Shown here in pieces: positions 54,301 through 63,573 of a stretch of 64,000 nucleotides of DNA. Numbering within the stretch: position 1 is the stretch's first letter; each line of letters starts with the position of its first letter. A program made the position numbers and the translations under genes. Source of the DNA: Dyadobacter sp. NIV53 (GTDB lineage: Bacteria; Bacteroidota; Bacteroidia; Cytophagales; Spirosomataceae); the NCBI RefSeq assembly GCF_019711195.1, contig NZ_CP081299.1:7412501-7476500 (forward strand), in the 5' to 3' direction. The notes beneath the pieces were generated by a model that worked only from the letters and a program-made list of their open reading frames with translations, was not told the DNA's origin and did no database searches.

Positions 54301-54465
54301 AGTAAGGTTTTGATTTAATTGGTAATTATAAAAACAACATGAATATAACTTACGTACCTTGAAATTCGTATCATTGCCAAAGCTATTTTTTACTATTACT
54401 AAGCAAGTTTCAGGTTGGGTAGTATGAAGGTTTGAAAGATATTTGCTTAACAAATAAATACTGTC

Positions 54466-55317
54466 ATGAACCAGGAAACTTATAATTACGACAAAATTGC
54501 AAAGGCAATTGAGTTTATTACGACAAATGCAAAACAGCAGCCATCTCTCTTTGAAGTTGCCGAAGAAGTGAGTATCAGCCAGTTTCATTTTCAGCGTCTT
54601 TTTTCGGAATGGGCTGGTGTAAGCCCAAAGAAATTTTTGCAGTATATTACAGCGGATTATCTTAAACAGAAAATTAAGGATTCAACCAACTTGGCGGAAC
54701 TTGCAGAATCTGCCGGGCTTTCCAGCCAAAGCCGTGTATACGATTTGTTTACAGGTATTGAAGCCGTCACACCACATGAATTTAAAAGTGATGGAAAAGG
54801 GTTGAAAATTAATTACGGTTTTCATCAGTCGCCGTTTGGGGAGTGCTTTATTGCAGTTACTGAACGGGGCATTTGTGCAATGGCTTTTGTTGATGAGGAA
54901 TCGCGGGATGACCAACTTATCAAACTTGCTAAAAAATGGCATTTTGCCTCTATAAAACAGAATCAGCAGATAACTGAAAATTTTATAAATAGGATTTTTC
55001 AACCTCATTTGAGTACATTGGGTAAACTTCCGCTTTTGGTACAGGGAACCAACTTTCAGTTAAAGGTTTGGGAAGCATTATTGTCAATTCCGCAAGGTTC
55101 TGTTACTACTTATCAGCAAATCGCAGAAAGTATCGGTAACCCCAAAGCAGTGAGGGCAGTAGGTACAGCAGTAGGTGATAATCCGATCGCATACCTTATT
55201 CCCTGCCATCGTGTTATCAGAAAAGAAGGAATATTGGGTGAATATCATTGGGGAAGAACGCGTAAAAAGGCTTTGGTTGGATGGGAAGCAGCAAATCTGG
55301 ATCGGGTTAGTTTATAA
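54466..55317 (+). CDS. Ada-like AraC / methylated-DNA-cysteine methyltransferase
   Basis: A 283-residue fusion: AraC HTH domain (PSLFEVAEEVSISQFHFQRLFSEW, residues 1-105), then a methylguanine-DNA methyltransferase domain with VWEALLSIPQGSVTTYQQIA and the acceptor Cys in IPCHRVIRKEG. It lacks the N-terminal Ada zinc domain, so it repairs O6-alkylguanine and may regulate, but does not sense phosphotriesters in the classical way. Divergent from the hydrolase gene. Confidence 0.92.
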   Translation: MNQETYNYDKIAKAIEFITTNAKQQPSLFEVAEEVSISQFHFQRLFSEWAGVSPKKFLQYITADYLKQKIKDSTNLAELAESAGLSSQSRVYDLFTGIEAVTPHEFKSDGKGLKINYGFHQSPFGECFIAVTERGICAMAFVDEESRDDQLIKLAKKWHFASIKQNQQITENFINRIFQPHLSTLGKLPLLVQGTNFQLKVWEALLSIPQGSVTTYQQIAESIGNPKAVRAVGTAVGDNPIAYLIPCHRVIRKEGILGEYHWGRTRKKALVGWEAANLDRVSL

Positions 55318-55555
55318 TGTTACAATTCTATTAATTCTAGTAAATAGAATTGGCATTGAAAGTTACCTGGAAGTTAGCGGAATGTGGAATTATTTGCACA
55401 GATATACAATTTCAAGAACTGAATATAAGCGTGTATTAATTCATCAATATTCTGATTTATAATAACTTATATTAATATTAGGTTTGTTGTTTTAGTCATG
55501 GTTTGATATTGTAAACTTATTAATCTTCAATCATTTAAATAACCGATATCAGACT

Positions 55556-56161
55556 ATGAAAAAGTATTTAAGTCGCGCAATTGGTGTTGCTGCTTTTGTT
55601 TTTTTATTCAATTCGACAGGTTTCGCTCAGTTTTCATTGGGCTTGCAGGGAGGATTGGCGAAGTCAAATATTGAAGATTCCAAGACCATAGCCGGAGGCG
55701 GCATTAATCTTAGGGTGTTTACATCTCCCCAGTTTGCGTTTGGTATTGCCGGCAAAATTTATGCGGATGGAAGTGATTATAATTTTGCTGGCCAAAAACT
55801 AACGACGACAGGAACGCTGACGCCATTGACGGTTACTGGTGATTATTATTTATTACAAGGTTTAATCCGCCCATATATTGGAGGAGATGCAGGGATGTAT
55901 TTTTCTAAATACGATGCAAAGTTTAACGGTAACACCATTATAGAATCTTCGAAACACAGTAATTTCGGAGCGGCACCCAGGGCAGGTATAGTTTTCGTTT
56001 TTGGCAATTTAGGGGTTCAGGTTGAGGGGATTTATCATTTTGTTTTTGGTAATGCGGATCATAGTGCCACTACGGATTCTGCCGGCAATATTGATTTTAG
56101 TTCAACTTCTAATTTTGGCGGTGTGAATGTTGGTGTTATTTTTGGACTAGGAGGAAAATGA
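55556..56161 (+). CDS. Outer-membrane beta-barrel protein
   Basis: A 201-residue exported protein (signal AIGVAAFVFLFNSTGFAQ) with alternating beta-strands: FSLGLQGGLAKSNIE, LRVFTSPQFAFGIAGKIY, LQGLIRPYIGGDAGMYF, GVNVGVIFGLGG. This is the eight-strand OmpA/OmpX-like barrel type (PF13505-like). No plug or peptidoglycan domain. Followed by a hairpin terminator. Confidence 0.75.
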   Translation: MKKYLSRAIGVAAFVFLFNSTGFAQFSLGLQGGLAKSNIEDSKTIAGGGINLRVFTSPQFAFGIAGKIYADGSDYNFAGQKLTTTGTLTPLTVTGDYYLLQGLIRPYIGGDAGMYFSKYDAKFNGNTIIESSKHSNFGAAPRAGIVFVFGNLGVQVEGIYHFVFGNADHSATTDSAGNIDFSSTSNFGGVNVGVIFGLGGK

Positions 56162-56185
56162 AAATTCAAGACTTATAGTTATTTA

Positions 56186-56217
56186 AAAAGAGGATATCAG
56201 AAATGGTATCCTCTTTT
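56186..56217 (+). terminator. Terminator after the barrel gene
   Basis: An 11-bp stem (AAAAGAGGATA with TATCCTCTTTT), 10-nt loop, T-rich end, 25 nt beyond the stop. Confidence 0.8.
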
Positions 56218-56317
56218 GTTAGGTAGAAAATTTTCATCAATAAACTTGCTTCTTCCAAGATGAAATGATTAGAATTGTAAGCTGATTATCATCTTTATCC
56301 AAGTTAAACCAATCATA

Positions 56318-57217
56318 TTGTTAAGTAATAAAACTTCTTTTGAAGAACAAATCTCCGATTGGTTAAAACTGATTGGCTTTACATGTAAAATTTGTAAAAA
56401 GGAAGAAGAAATTTTTACAACGTTAGAAATACAAAAAACTGGTAACGCTTATTTGCATCTAAAATTAATTGAACTTCAATTGTGGGGTTCAGAAAAGTCT
56501 ATTGAAGAATTGAAATTGTTTGCAGCTGCCCAGGACAAGCTACGTTTATGCGGAATTAACAGCATTATATTGTGGGAAGATCAGTGGAAAGGTAAAAGTG
56601 ATATAGTCAAATCGAGATTAATGGCTTTGCTGGGAATTTCCATTCGCATACCCGCCAGGCTTACTTATTCCGTTCGTATCAATAAAGAAATAGCCGGACA
56701 GTTTCTTGGAAAGAATCATTTGCAGGGTACGGTACAGTCAAAATACCAGTTTGGACTCTATCTTCCCGTAAAATATTTCAGAATATTACCAACTGGTTTT
56801 CAGGTTACTAATGTAAATGAAGATTTGCTCGTTGCGGTCGCTACGTTTAGTCACGTTCGTATATTCATTAAACAAGAAAAACCATTTCGTTCATTCGAGT
56901 TAATCAGGTTTTCCAATCTGATCAACACCACGGTAGTTGGCGGAATGGACAAATTACTAAGCGCATTTACTAAAGAAATCCACCCGGATGATATTATGAC
57001 CTACATCGACAAGGAATGGTCTGACGGAATTTCATATGCTAAACTTGGATTTGAAAGGATATCCGAAAAACCTCCGATAACCTTTTGGCTGGATACTGAA
57101 AAATATGTGAGGTTTTCAGATAGAAAACATACAACAGGAAAAAACACGATACAAATATGTAATGTGGGAAGTCTCAAATTCGTTAAAACAATTATAAAGA
57201 AACCATCAGGATTTTGA
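56318..57217 (+). CDS. Phage-endonuclease-like protein, unknown function
   Basis: A 299-residue protein. The layout (WEDQWKGKSDIVKSRLMALLG, then IPARLTYSVRINKEIAGQFL, FGLYLPV, FELIRFSNLINTTVVGGMDKL, DKEWSDGISYAKLGFE) recalls proteins linked to phage and homing endonucleases, where N-terminal Cys pairs (CKICKK) and a nuclease core precede a recognition domain. I cannot name the family with certainty. It overlaps miaA by four bases, which suggests translational coupling to a tRNA-modifying enzyme. Confidence 0.5.
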   Translation: MLSNKTSFEEQISDWLKLIGFTCKICKKEEEIFTTLEIQKTGNAYLHLKLIELQLWGSEKSIEELKLFAAAQDKLRLCGINSIILWEDQWKGKSDIVKSRLMALLGISIRIPARLTYSVRINKEIAGQFLGKNHLQGTVQSKYQFGLYLPVKYFRILPTGFQVTNVNEDLLVAVATFSHVRIFIKQEKPFRSFELIRFSNLINTTVVGGMDKLLSAFTKEIHPDDIMTYIDKEWSDGISYAKLGFERISEKPPITFWLDTEKYVRFSDRKHTTGKNTIQICNVGSLKFVKTIIKKPSGF

Positions 57218-58149
57218 AACCCCTTCTTATTATACTTGGCCCGACAGCATCCGGAAAAACCCATTTGGCTACACAAATTGCACATCAGATGGGTGGGGAA
57301 ATAATCAGTGTAGATTCGAGGCAGGTTTACAGGAATATGAATATTGGTACAGGAAAAGATCTGGATGAGTACAGGGTGAATGGAAATAATATTCCATACC
57401 ATTTGATAGACATCAAGGAAGCTGGCGAACAATACAACGTAAACGAATTTCAAAAGGATTTTAAAAGGACATACGATGATTTGGCAGAAGGCAATAGCGT
57501 TCCAATACTATGTGGCGGGACAGGGTTTTATATATATGCACTTTTAAAGGGCCATGCATTTTCGTCGATACCAGTAGATAACGATCTAAGGATAAAATTG
57601 GAAATCCATACCACAGAAGAACTGAATCATATTTTTCAAAATCTAAATTCGGCCTATTCCGGCCTCGCTGACACTTCTACCAGAAAAAGATTGATCAGGG
57701 CAATTGAAATTTCTCAGTACCTTATTCAAAACCCAAGTTCAGGGTCAAAGCTTGTTACAACGTCAGTAAAATACCAATCGGTAATTTTTGGCTTAAATCC
57801 ACCGGTTGATGTCCGGCGGGAGCGTATAAGCTCAAGATTGAAATATAGATTGGAAAACGGATTGATTGATGAAGTGGAAGCTTTAATGAAAAGTGGTATT
57901 TCGGCGGAACAGCTTATTTATTATGGCCTTGAATATAAATTTGTGACGCAATTTTTACTTGGAGAATTGATTTATAAAGACATGGCCAGGTCACTGGAAT
58001 CCGAAATCCACAGATTTGCAAAACGTCAAATGACTTTTTTTAGAAAAATGGAAAAGGATGGAATTACAATCAATTGGATTAACCATGATTTGCCATTAAC
58101 CGAACAAATTGAAATGATTACAGGGAAATACAACAAAATATTGGTGTAA
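57214..58149 (+). CDS. miaA: tRNA dimethylallyltransferase
   Basis: A 311-residue enzyme that adds the dimethylallyl group to A37 of tRNAs reading UNN codons. P-loop GPTASGKTHLA, DSRQVYRNMNIGTGKD, GGTGFYIYALLKG and the RLIRAIEI region are all present. The start is TTG 57214, overlapping the upstream stop; TTG is required because the P-loop strand begins at once (MKPLLIILGPTASGKT). Confidence 0.93.
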   Translation: MKPLLIILGPTASGKTHLATQIAHQMGGEIISVDSRQVYRNMNIGTGKDLDEYRVNGNNIPYHLIDIKEAGEQYNVNEFQKDFKRTYDDLAEGNSVPILCGGTGFYIYALLKGHAFSSIPVDNDLRIKLEIHTTEELNHIFQNLNSAYSGLADTSTRKRLIRAIEISQYLIQNPSSGSKLVTTSVKYQSVIFGLNPPVDVRRERISSRLKYRLENGLIDEVEALMKSGISAEQLIYYGLEYKFVTQFLLGELIYKDMARSLESEIHRFAKRQMTFFRKMEKDGITINWINHDLPLTEQIEMITGKYNKILV

Positions 58150-58195
58150 AAATGGATATTATTCCAATTACTTTAACATTGTAAAATTCTTTGAC

Positions 58196-58648
58196 ATGAA
58201 TAAGAAAATGAGCAGTTTACTTCTTCTATTGGTGTTAAGCATTACTGATGCGTATCTTCTGGCTCATCCTAATCTTATCGGGCGGCTTGGAGTTTTGCTT
58301 TATAAACATTCCTATATCAGTAATTTTCCGAGAGCTTTATTAACAGTTTTATTGGTTGTCGTTATATCATTAATTACTTGTGAACTAACTTTCAAATATT
58401 TTAACAGACAGAAAATGTCTGTTCTGTATCTTGTTTTGTTGTTCATTTCATTGGCTTGGTTTGGATATGTTTACATTACATTTTCATCATTTTCTTATCG
58501 AATTACAGGCAAAGCATTTATCTATGGGGCTCATTTGCTGCCAATTATAATGACGGGGCTGTTTGGAAGGTACTTTATTAAAGCGAAATTTGGACTTATT
58601 AACGAAGTAAAAGTGCCTTCTGAGACTCAAACCGGACAAAATGTATGA
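58196..58648 (+). CDS. Four-span membrane protein, unknown function
   Basis: A 150-residue protein with four hydrophobic segments (LLLLLVLSITDAYLLAH, ALLTVLLVVVISLITC, VLYLVLLFISLAWFGYV, AHLLPIIMTGLFGRYF). No motif. It starts 46 nt after miaA and may be its last operon member. Confidence 0.6.
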   Translation: MNKKMSSLLLLLVLSITDAYLLAHPNLIGRLGVLLYKHSYISNFPRALLTVLLVVVISLITCELTFKYFNRQKMSVLYLVLLFISLAWFGYVYITFSSFSYRITGKAFIYGAHLLPIIMTGLFGRYFIKAKFGLINEVKVPSETQTGQNV

Positions 58649-58976
58649 ATTGTAAAGCTTTGTTCGTATGATAATTTTGGTCAAAATAATGATCGAATGC
58701 TAAGTGGCACAGGAATAGTGTTATAATTACTTCAAATTATCAATGATTGGCATTTTAATCTTGAATTTTTACAAATAAAACGAGGATAATAATAGAAAGT
58801 ACACAGTTTTTTAAGATATTGCGACTCGTGTTTAACTGGAAAATGCTGTCAGGCTGATGGATTTAACACAAAATTAATAATTGAAGCAAGTAATTTGAAG
58901 CCAATGATTTCTTTGATCTTTCATGCCATCATCAGCATATAGTTTATATACCAACCTTTAATTTTATTTTATTAAT
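58649..58976. other. Gap ahead of citrate synthase
   Basis: About 330 AT-rich bases with no gene. The gltA promoter must lie here, but no exact TAnnTTTG box was found. Confidence 0.4.
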
Positions 58977-60260
58977 ATGTCCCAAATAGCTGAATTAACC
59001 CTTGATGGTAAAAATTACCAGTTCCCAGTAATAGAAGGTAGTGAAAAGGAAAAAGCGATAGATATTGCCAAATTACGTGACCAGACAGGGTTTATAACAA
59101 TTGATGCCGGATACAAAAACACTGGTGCTACTAAAAGTGCTATTACGTTTTTGGATGGAGAAGAAGGGATTTTGAATTATCGTGGTTATTCGATTGAAGA
59201 TTTAGCGGAAAAAGCTTCTTTTTTAGAAGTCTCTTATCTGCTTATATATGGTGAGCTTCCAACTGAACAGCAGTTTTCTGATTTTGAACATGAGATAACT
59301 ACGCATACGCTTGTAAATGAGGATATGCGGAAAATTTTTGAAGGTTTTCCTGTCAATGCGCATCCAATGGGTGTTCTTTCGTCATTAGTAAGTGCAATGA
59401 GTGCATTTTATCCTGAAACCTTTGATCTTGATACACCGGAAATCACCGAACTGCATATTATTCGTTTGCTTTCCAAAATGCCGACAATAGCAACCTGGTC
59501 ATATAAAAAATCCCAGGGACATCCGGTTAATTACCCAAAAAATGACCTGGATTATTGTTCTAATTTCCTGAATATGATGTTTTCTCTGCCAGTAGCCAAT
59601 TACGAGGTAGATCCGGTTGTTTCAGCTGCGTTAAATAAACTTTTGATCCTGCACGCAGATCACGAACAAAATTGCTCAACATCCACAGTAAGGCTGGTTG
59701 GTTCGTCGCATGCCAATATTTATTCTTCTATTTCAGCCGGGATCAGCGCATTGTGGGGCCCGCTTCATGGTGGTGCAAATCAGGAAGTTATTGAGATGCT
59801 TGAAGCGATCCGTCAGGATGGTGGTGATACCCAGAAATACATTGATATGGCAAAAGATAAAAGCAGCGGTTTTCGCTTGTTCGGTTTTGGTCATAGAGTC
59901 TATAAAAACTTTGATCCGCGTGCAAGGATTATTAAAAAAGCAGCGGATGACGTACTGAGCAAATTAGGTATTAACGATCCGATCCTTGAAATAGCTCAGA
60001 AGCTTGAAAAAGCGGCTTTGGAAGATGAATACTTTGTATCACGTAAATTATATCCGAACGTAGATTTTTACTCAGGTATCATTTACCGTGCATTGGGAAT
60101 TCCAACAAATATGTTTACGGTAATGTTTGCAATTGGCCGTCTGCCAGGCTGGATTGCTCAATGGAAAGAAATGCGTGAAAATAAAGAGCCAATCGGCCGT
60201 CCGCGCCAGGTTTACGTGGGTGCTCCTAAACGTGATTTTGTTCCTATGAGCGAGAGGTAA
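58977..60260 (+). CDS. gltA: Citrate synthase
   Basis: A 427-residue type II citrate synthase, first step of the TCA cycle. Catalytic residues: His in SSHANIYSSI, His in GFGHRVYKNFDPRA and Asp in PNVDFYSGIIY. The N-terminal lid (GYKNTGATKSAITFLDGEEG) and GPLHGGANQEV are as in the Gram-negative hexameric form. A strong terminator follows. Confidence 0.96.
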   Translation: MSQIAELTLDGKNYQFPVIEGSEKEKAIDIAKLRDQTGFITIDAGYKNTGATKSAITFLDGEEGILNYRGYSIEDLAEKASFLEVSYLLIYGELPTEQQFSDFEHEITTHTLVNEDMRKIFEGFPVNAHPMGVLSSLVSAMSAFYPETFDLDTPEITELHIIRLLSKMPTIATWSYKKSQGHPVNYPKNDLDYCSNFLNMMFSLPVANYEVDPVVSAALNKLLILHADHEQNCSTSTVRLVGSSHANIYSSISAGISALWGPLHGGANQEVIEMLEAIRQDGGDTQKYIDMAKDKSSGFRLFGFGHRVYKNFDPRARIIKKAADDVLSKLGINDPILEIAQKLEKAALEDEYFVSRKLYPNVDFYSGIIYRALGIPTNMFTVMFAIGRLPGWIAQWKEMRENKEPIGRPRQVYVGAPKRDFVPMSER

Positions 60261-60277
60261 TATATTAGAAAGACAAA

Positions 60278-60324
60278 AATAAAAGAGGATCGTGCTGAAA
60301 TTTTCAGAACGATCCTCTTTTATT
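60278..60324. terminator. Bidirectional terminator between gltA and pdxH
   Basis: A 16-bp stem (AATAAAAGAGGATCGT, 60278-60293, with 60309-60324), 15-nt loop, A-rich and T-rich ends; serves both convergent genes. Confidence 0.85.
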
Positions 60325-60344
60325 GTAGCGCTACTGAAATTATT

Positions 60345-60983
60345 TTACGGTGCGAGCCGCTCAATACTCCATATCCCTTCCGGGTTTTTTTGATAAACAA
60401 GTCTGTCGTGCAATCTGCTGGGGCGACCCTGCCAGAATTCCAGATAATCCGGAATCACTCGGTAGCCGCCCCAATGTGGCGGACGTGAAATAGAATTTCC
60501 TTCAAATTTTGCCTCGAATATTTTCGTTTTTTGTTCAATGGTTTCCCTGCCTTCAATCACTTCACTCTGATCAGACACCCAGGCGCCAATCTGGCTTCCT
60601 CGTGGCCGGGTCGCAAAATACTCATCTGATTCGTTTTCTGACGTTTTTGAAACAGTCCCTTCTATACGAACCTGTCTTTCAAGCTCTTTCCAGAAAAAAG
60701 TCAGCGCAACATGAGGATTCGCTGCAACATCTTTTCCCTTTTTACTGTTGTAATTTGTGAAGAATAATAATCCGTGATCAAGGTCTTTTAACAGTACAAT
60801 TCTTGCCGATGGCCTGGCATGGTGGATGGTACTGAGTAACATTGCATTGGGTTCATCAAGCCCTGAACCAATAGCTTCATCGAACCATTTTCTAAATTGT
60901 TTGAGGGGATCAGATAGCAGATCATCCTCATGAAGACCTTTTAAACTATATTCATTACGAATATTTGCAATATTATGATTCAT
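60345..60983 (-). CDS. pdxH: Pyridoxamine 5'-phosphate oxidase
   Basis: A 212-residue FMN enzyme making PLP. RNEYSLKGLHEDDLLSDPLKQFRKWFDEA, SARIVLLKDLDHGLLFFTNYNS (FMN site), FFWKELERQVRIEGTV and the C-terminal LEFWQGRPSRLHDRLVY with ERLAP are all conserved. Confidence 0.95.
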   Translation of the reverse strand: MNHNIANIRNEYSLKGLHEDDLLSDPLKQFRKWFDEAIGSGLDEPNAMLLSTIHHARPSARIVLLKDLDHGLLFFTNYNSKKGKDVAANPHVALTFFWKELERQVRIEGTVSKTSENESDEYFATRPRGSQIGAWVSDQSEVIEGRETIEQKTKIFEAKFEGNSISRPPHWGGYRVIPDYLEFWQGRPSRLHDRLVYQKNPEGIWSIERLAP

Positions 60984-61089
60984 TTCTTAGGAATATGTTC
61001 AATGTTACGAAGTCAAAATTAGCCAATTCATAGGAAAGATTGTTAGATTTGTATTCAATTTGAGACGTACGTACGAAACACTAACCACG

Positions 61090-63000
61090 ATGGCACAAGA
61101 ACAAAACGAAGGGGTCGAAAGCAACGAGCAGGAAGACCTGACACAAAAAACGATCGATACCCTCGAAATTGATCTTAACAATGATTTGGCAGAGGAACAT
61201 GAAGAGGAGCACACGCCGGATGTGGATTATGCCCAACTGTCTAAGGAGCAACTGGTAAAGCTATTGGAAAACGAACTTGCTGCGGTACAGGGAACAGGTT
61301 CCAAGCCTGCGCTTTTGAAAAAAGCAGAGGCAGTGGTTCGTGATATTCGCCCCGTTCTGGATCAGATAAAACTAAATGACAGGGAAAATGCCCTGAAAGC
61401 ATTTACTGCAGATAATAATGGAGAAGCTGACGGATTTGAATTTAAATACGATGCTGATACGCAAAGGATTGATGCATTATCCCGCGAAATAAGAGGGTTG
61501 AAAAATTCATATTACCAAAGCCAGGAAAAAGAAAAAGAAAAGAATTTTACTGTTAAGACTTCTTTGCTCCAGCGGTTAAGAACTCTGCTCGAAGAAGAAG
61601 GTATCAGAGAAACTGATGCTACCGGATTAAAATCCAGCTGGGAGGAATTTAAAAAGATCCAGGAAGAGTGGAAATCGGCAGGCAACATTGCATCTCCTCA
61701 CAACGGTACGCTTTGGGCTACTTATAATGCATTGATCGACCGCTATTTTAGCAACAGGAATATTTATTTTGAATTAAAGGAGCTGGATCGCCGCAGAAAT
61801 GCAGAGTTGAAAGCTGAATTGTGTGAAAAAGTAGAAGAGCTTGGAAAATCATTGGAAAACCGTCCGATGAGCCGGGAAATCCTGAATGAAGCCAATCATA
61901 TTTTTGAAGAATACAAACATCTTGGGCCTGCGCCTAAGGAAGATCAGGAAAAGTTATGGCAGAGATTTAAACTTGCACTGGATGTATTGTATGATGCGCA
62001 GCGCGGACAATTTGCTGAGCAAAAGAAATCGATGCAGGAAAACTACGAGCAAAAGTCCAAGATCTATGAATCAATAGTTCCTTTCACAGCTTACAGTTCA
62101 GGAAGTATAAAAGAATGGAATGCCAAGACCAAAGAAATCATGGCTTTTCAGGATCAGTGGGTTTCTTTGAAAGGGATCATGCCAAGGGAAGAGGGAAAAG
62201 AACTGAGTAAAAAGTTCTGGGCAAGCCTGAAAACATTCTTCAACAATAAAGGTGAATTTTTCCGCCAGCTCGAAAGTAAAAGAGAGCAGAACCTGGAATT
62301 GAAAAATCAATTGTGCGCTGAAGCAGAAGCGATTCTTGCAACGGGTGAAGACAATGCTTCTAATACGCAAAAGATTATTGAATTACAGAAAAAATGGAAA
62401 GGTATTGGCCAGGTGCCGGAGAAATATAAAGATACCATTTATGACCGTTTCAAAAAGGCCTGTGATGCTTACTTCAATCAGAAACGTGCCAAGAACAAGG
62501 AAGTTGAGGAGGAATTTGAAGAGAACCTGAAACGGAAAACAGATTTGATCGAAAGGATTGAACAGGCAGCAAGCGGCAAGGATGAATCATCTTTGAATCT
62601 TTTAACTGCATTTAAGAGCGAATGGTCATCCATTGGATTTGTTCCCAAGAAAGATATGCAGGCTATTCAGAAGCGCTATATTGCGGCTATAAACACGTAT
62701 GTAAGTGCAATTGGCCAATTGTCAACAAGAGAAAAGGAGCAGGCTGTACTCGAAAGCGAAGTGGAATTGGTGCGGGATGGAGAAAGCAATCGTAATCTTT
62801 TCAGAAAAGAAAGTGATATCCGTCGTAAGGTGACACAGCTTGAAAATGACATTGCTTTGTGGCAGAATAATATTGAGTTCTTTGCGAAATCAAAAACTTC
62901 GGATCGTTTGAAAGCGGAATTTGAGAGAAAGATAAATAGTGCTTTAACTCAGTTAGAAGAATTGAAACATCAACTGTCTATAATTCAGGAGGCTATATAA
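61090..63000 (+). CDS. DUF349 repeat protein
   Basis: A 636-residue, highly charged, mostly coiled-coil protein. Repeated DUF349 units have a typical W-K-x-I-G pattern (EEWKSAGNIASPHNGTLW, EYKHLGPAPKEDQEKLWQRF, QKKWKGIGQVPEKYKDTIYD, EWSSIGFVPKKDMQAI). An acidic N-terminus precedes them. Function unknown, but conserved in Bacteroidota. ATG 61090 is chosen over 61060. Immediately followed by tRNA-Thr. Confidence 0.88.
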   Translation: MAQEQNEGVESNEQEDLTQKTIDTLEIDLNNDLAEEHEEEHTPDVDYAQLSKEQLVKLLENELAAVQGTGSKPALLKKAEAVVRDIRPVLDQIKLNDRENALKAFTADNNGEADGFEFKYDADTQRIDALSREIRGLKNSYYQSQEKEKEKNFTVKTSLLQRLRTLLEEEGIRETDATGLKSSWEEFKKIQEEWKSAGNIASPHNGTLWATYNALIDRYFSNRNIYFELKELDRRRNAELKAELCEKVEELGKSLENRPMSREILNEANHIFEEYKHLGPAPKEDQEKLWQRFKLALDVLYDAQRGQFAEQKKSMQENYEQKSKIYESIVPFTAYSSGSIKEWNAKTKEIMAFQDQWVSLKGIMPREEGKELSKKFWASLKTFFNNKGEFFRQLESKREQNLELKNQLCAEAEAILATGEDNASNTQKIIELQKKWKGIGQVPEKYKDTIYDRFKKACDAYFNQKRAKNKEVEEEFEENLKRKTDLIERIEQAASGKDESSLNLLTAFKSEWSSIGFVPKKDMQAIQKRYIAAINTYVSAIGQLSTREKEQAVLESEVELVRDGESNRNLFRKESDIRRKVTQLENDIALWQNNIEFFAKSKTSDRLKAEFERKINSALTQLEELKHQLSIIQEAI

Positions 63001-63111
63001 AAGCTGAAAAAAACTTTTAAAAAAGTTTGCAAAGAGTTGCGCTGAATAGTCTTTTCTACTACTTTTGCACCATGATAACGGAATAACAAACGGTATCGGC
63101 CAGTAAAAAAG

Positions 63112-63184
<73 letters not shown>

Positions 63185-63194
63185 CTTGAAAATC

Positions 63195-63223
63195 AAGCAC
63201 TTAGCGAATTTCGTTAAGTGCTT
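63195..63223 (+). terminator. Terminator after tRNA-Thr
   Basis: A 12-bp stem (AAGCACTTAGCG with CGTTAAGTGCTT, one G-T), 5-nt loop, then a T run. Confidence 0.82.
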
Positions 63224-63573
63224 TTTTGTTGTATTTGGTTTAGATATTTTCATGGTGCCATAACCCATTCCTAATTTTGAATTAAATATTTGTGATGGTA
63301 CATCTATTTAAATATTTTACTTTGTGAACAACACATAAAACTGACTTAATAAAATTGCTATAAAAGTAAATGTATCAGCGCAATGAATTCATTTGTTAGG
63401 TTAAACACTGCGCTTTCGGTCATACATTTTTTAGCATCAAGAACAAATGCTGACCTTTGTTCCCCAATTTTACTTTTATACCTTTATTGAACAACAATTT
63501 CTGCCTGACGAACTAGGACGCCTTCCTCAAAAAGCTTCAACTTCTGTAACTGGTTTAACCTGCACAAAAGGCT
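63224..63573. other. Gap without genes
   Basis: About 350 AT-rich bases; the frame open from 63447 is only non-coding extension of the hydrolase frame. No repeat or hairpin seen. Confidence 0.4.
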
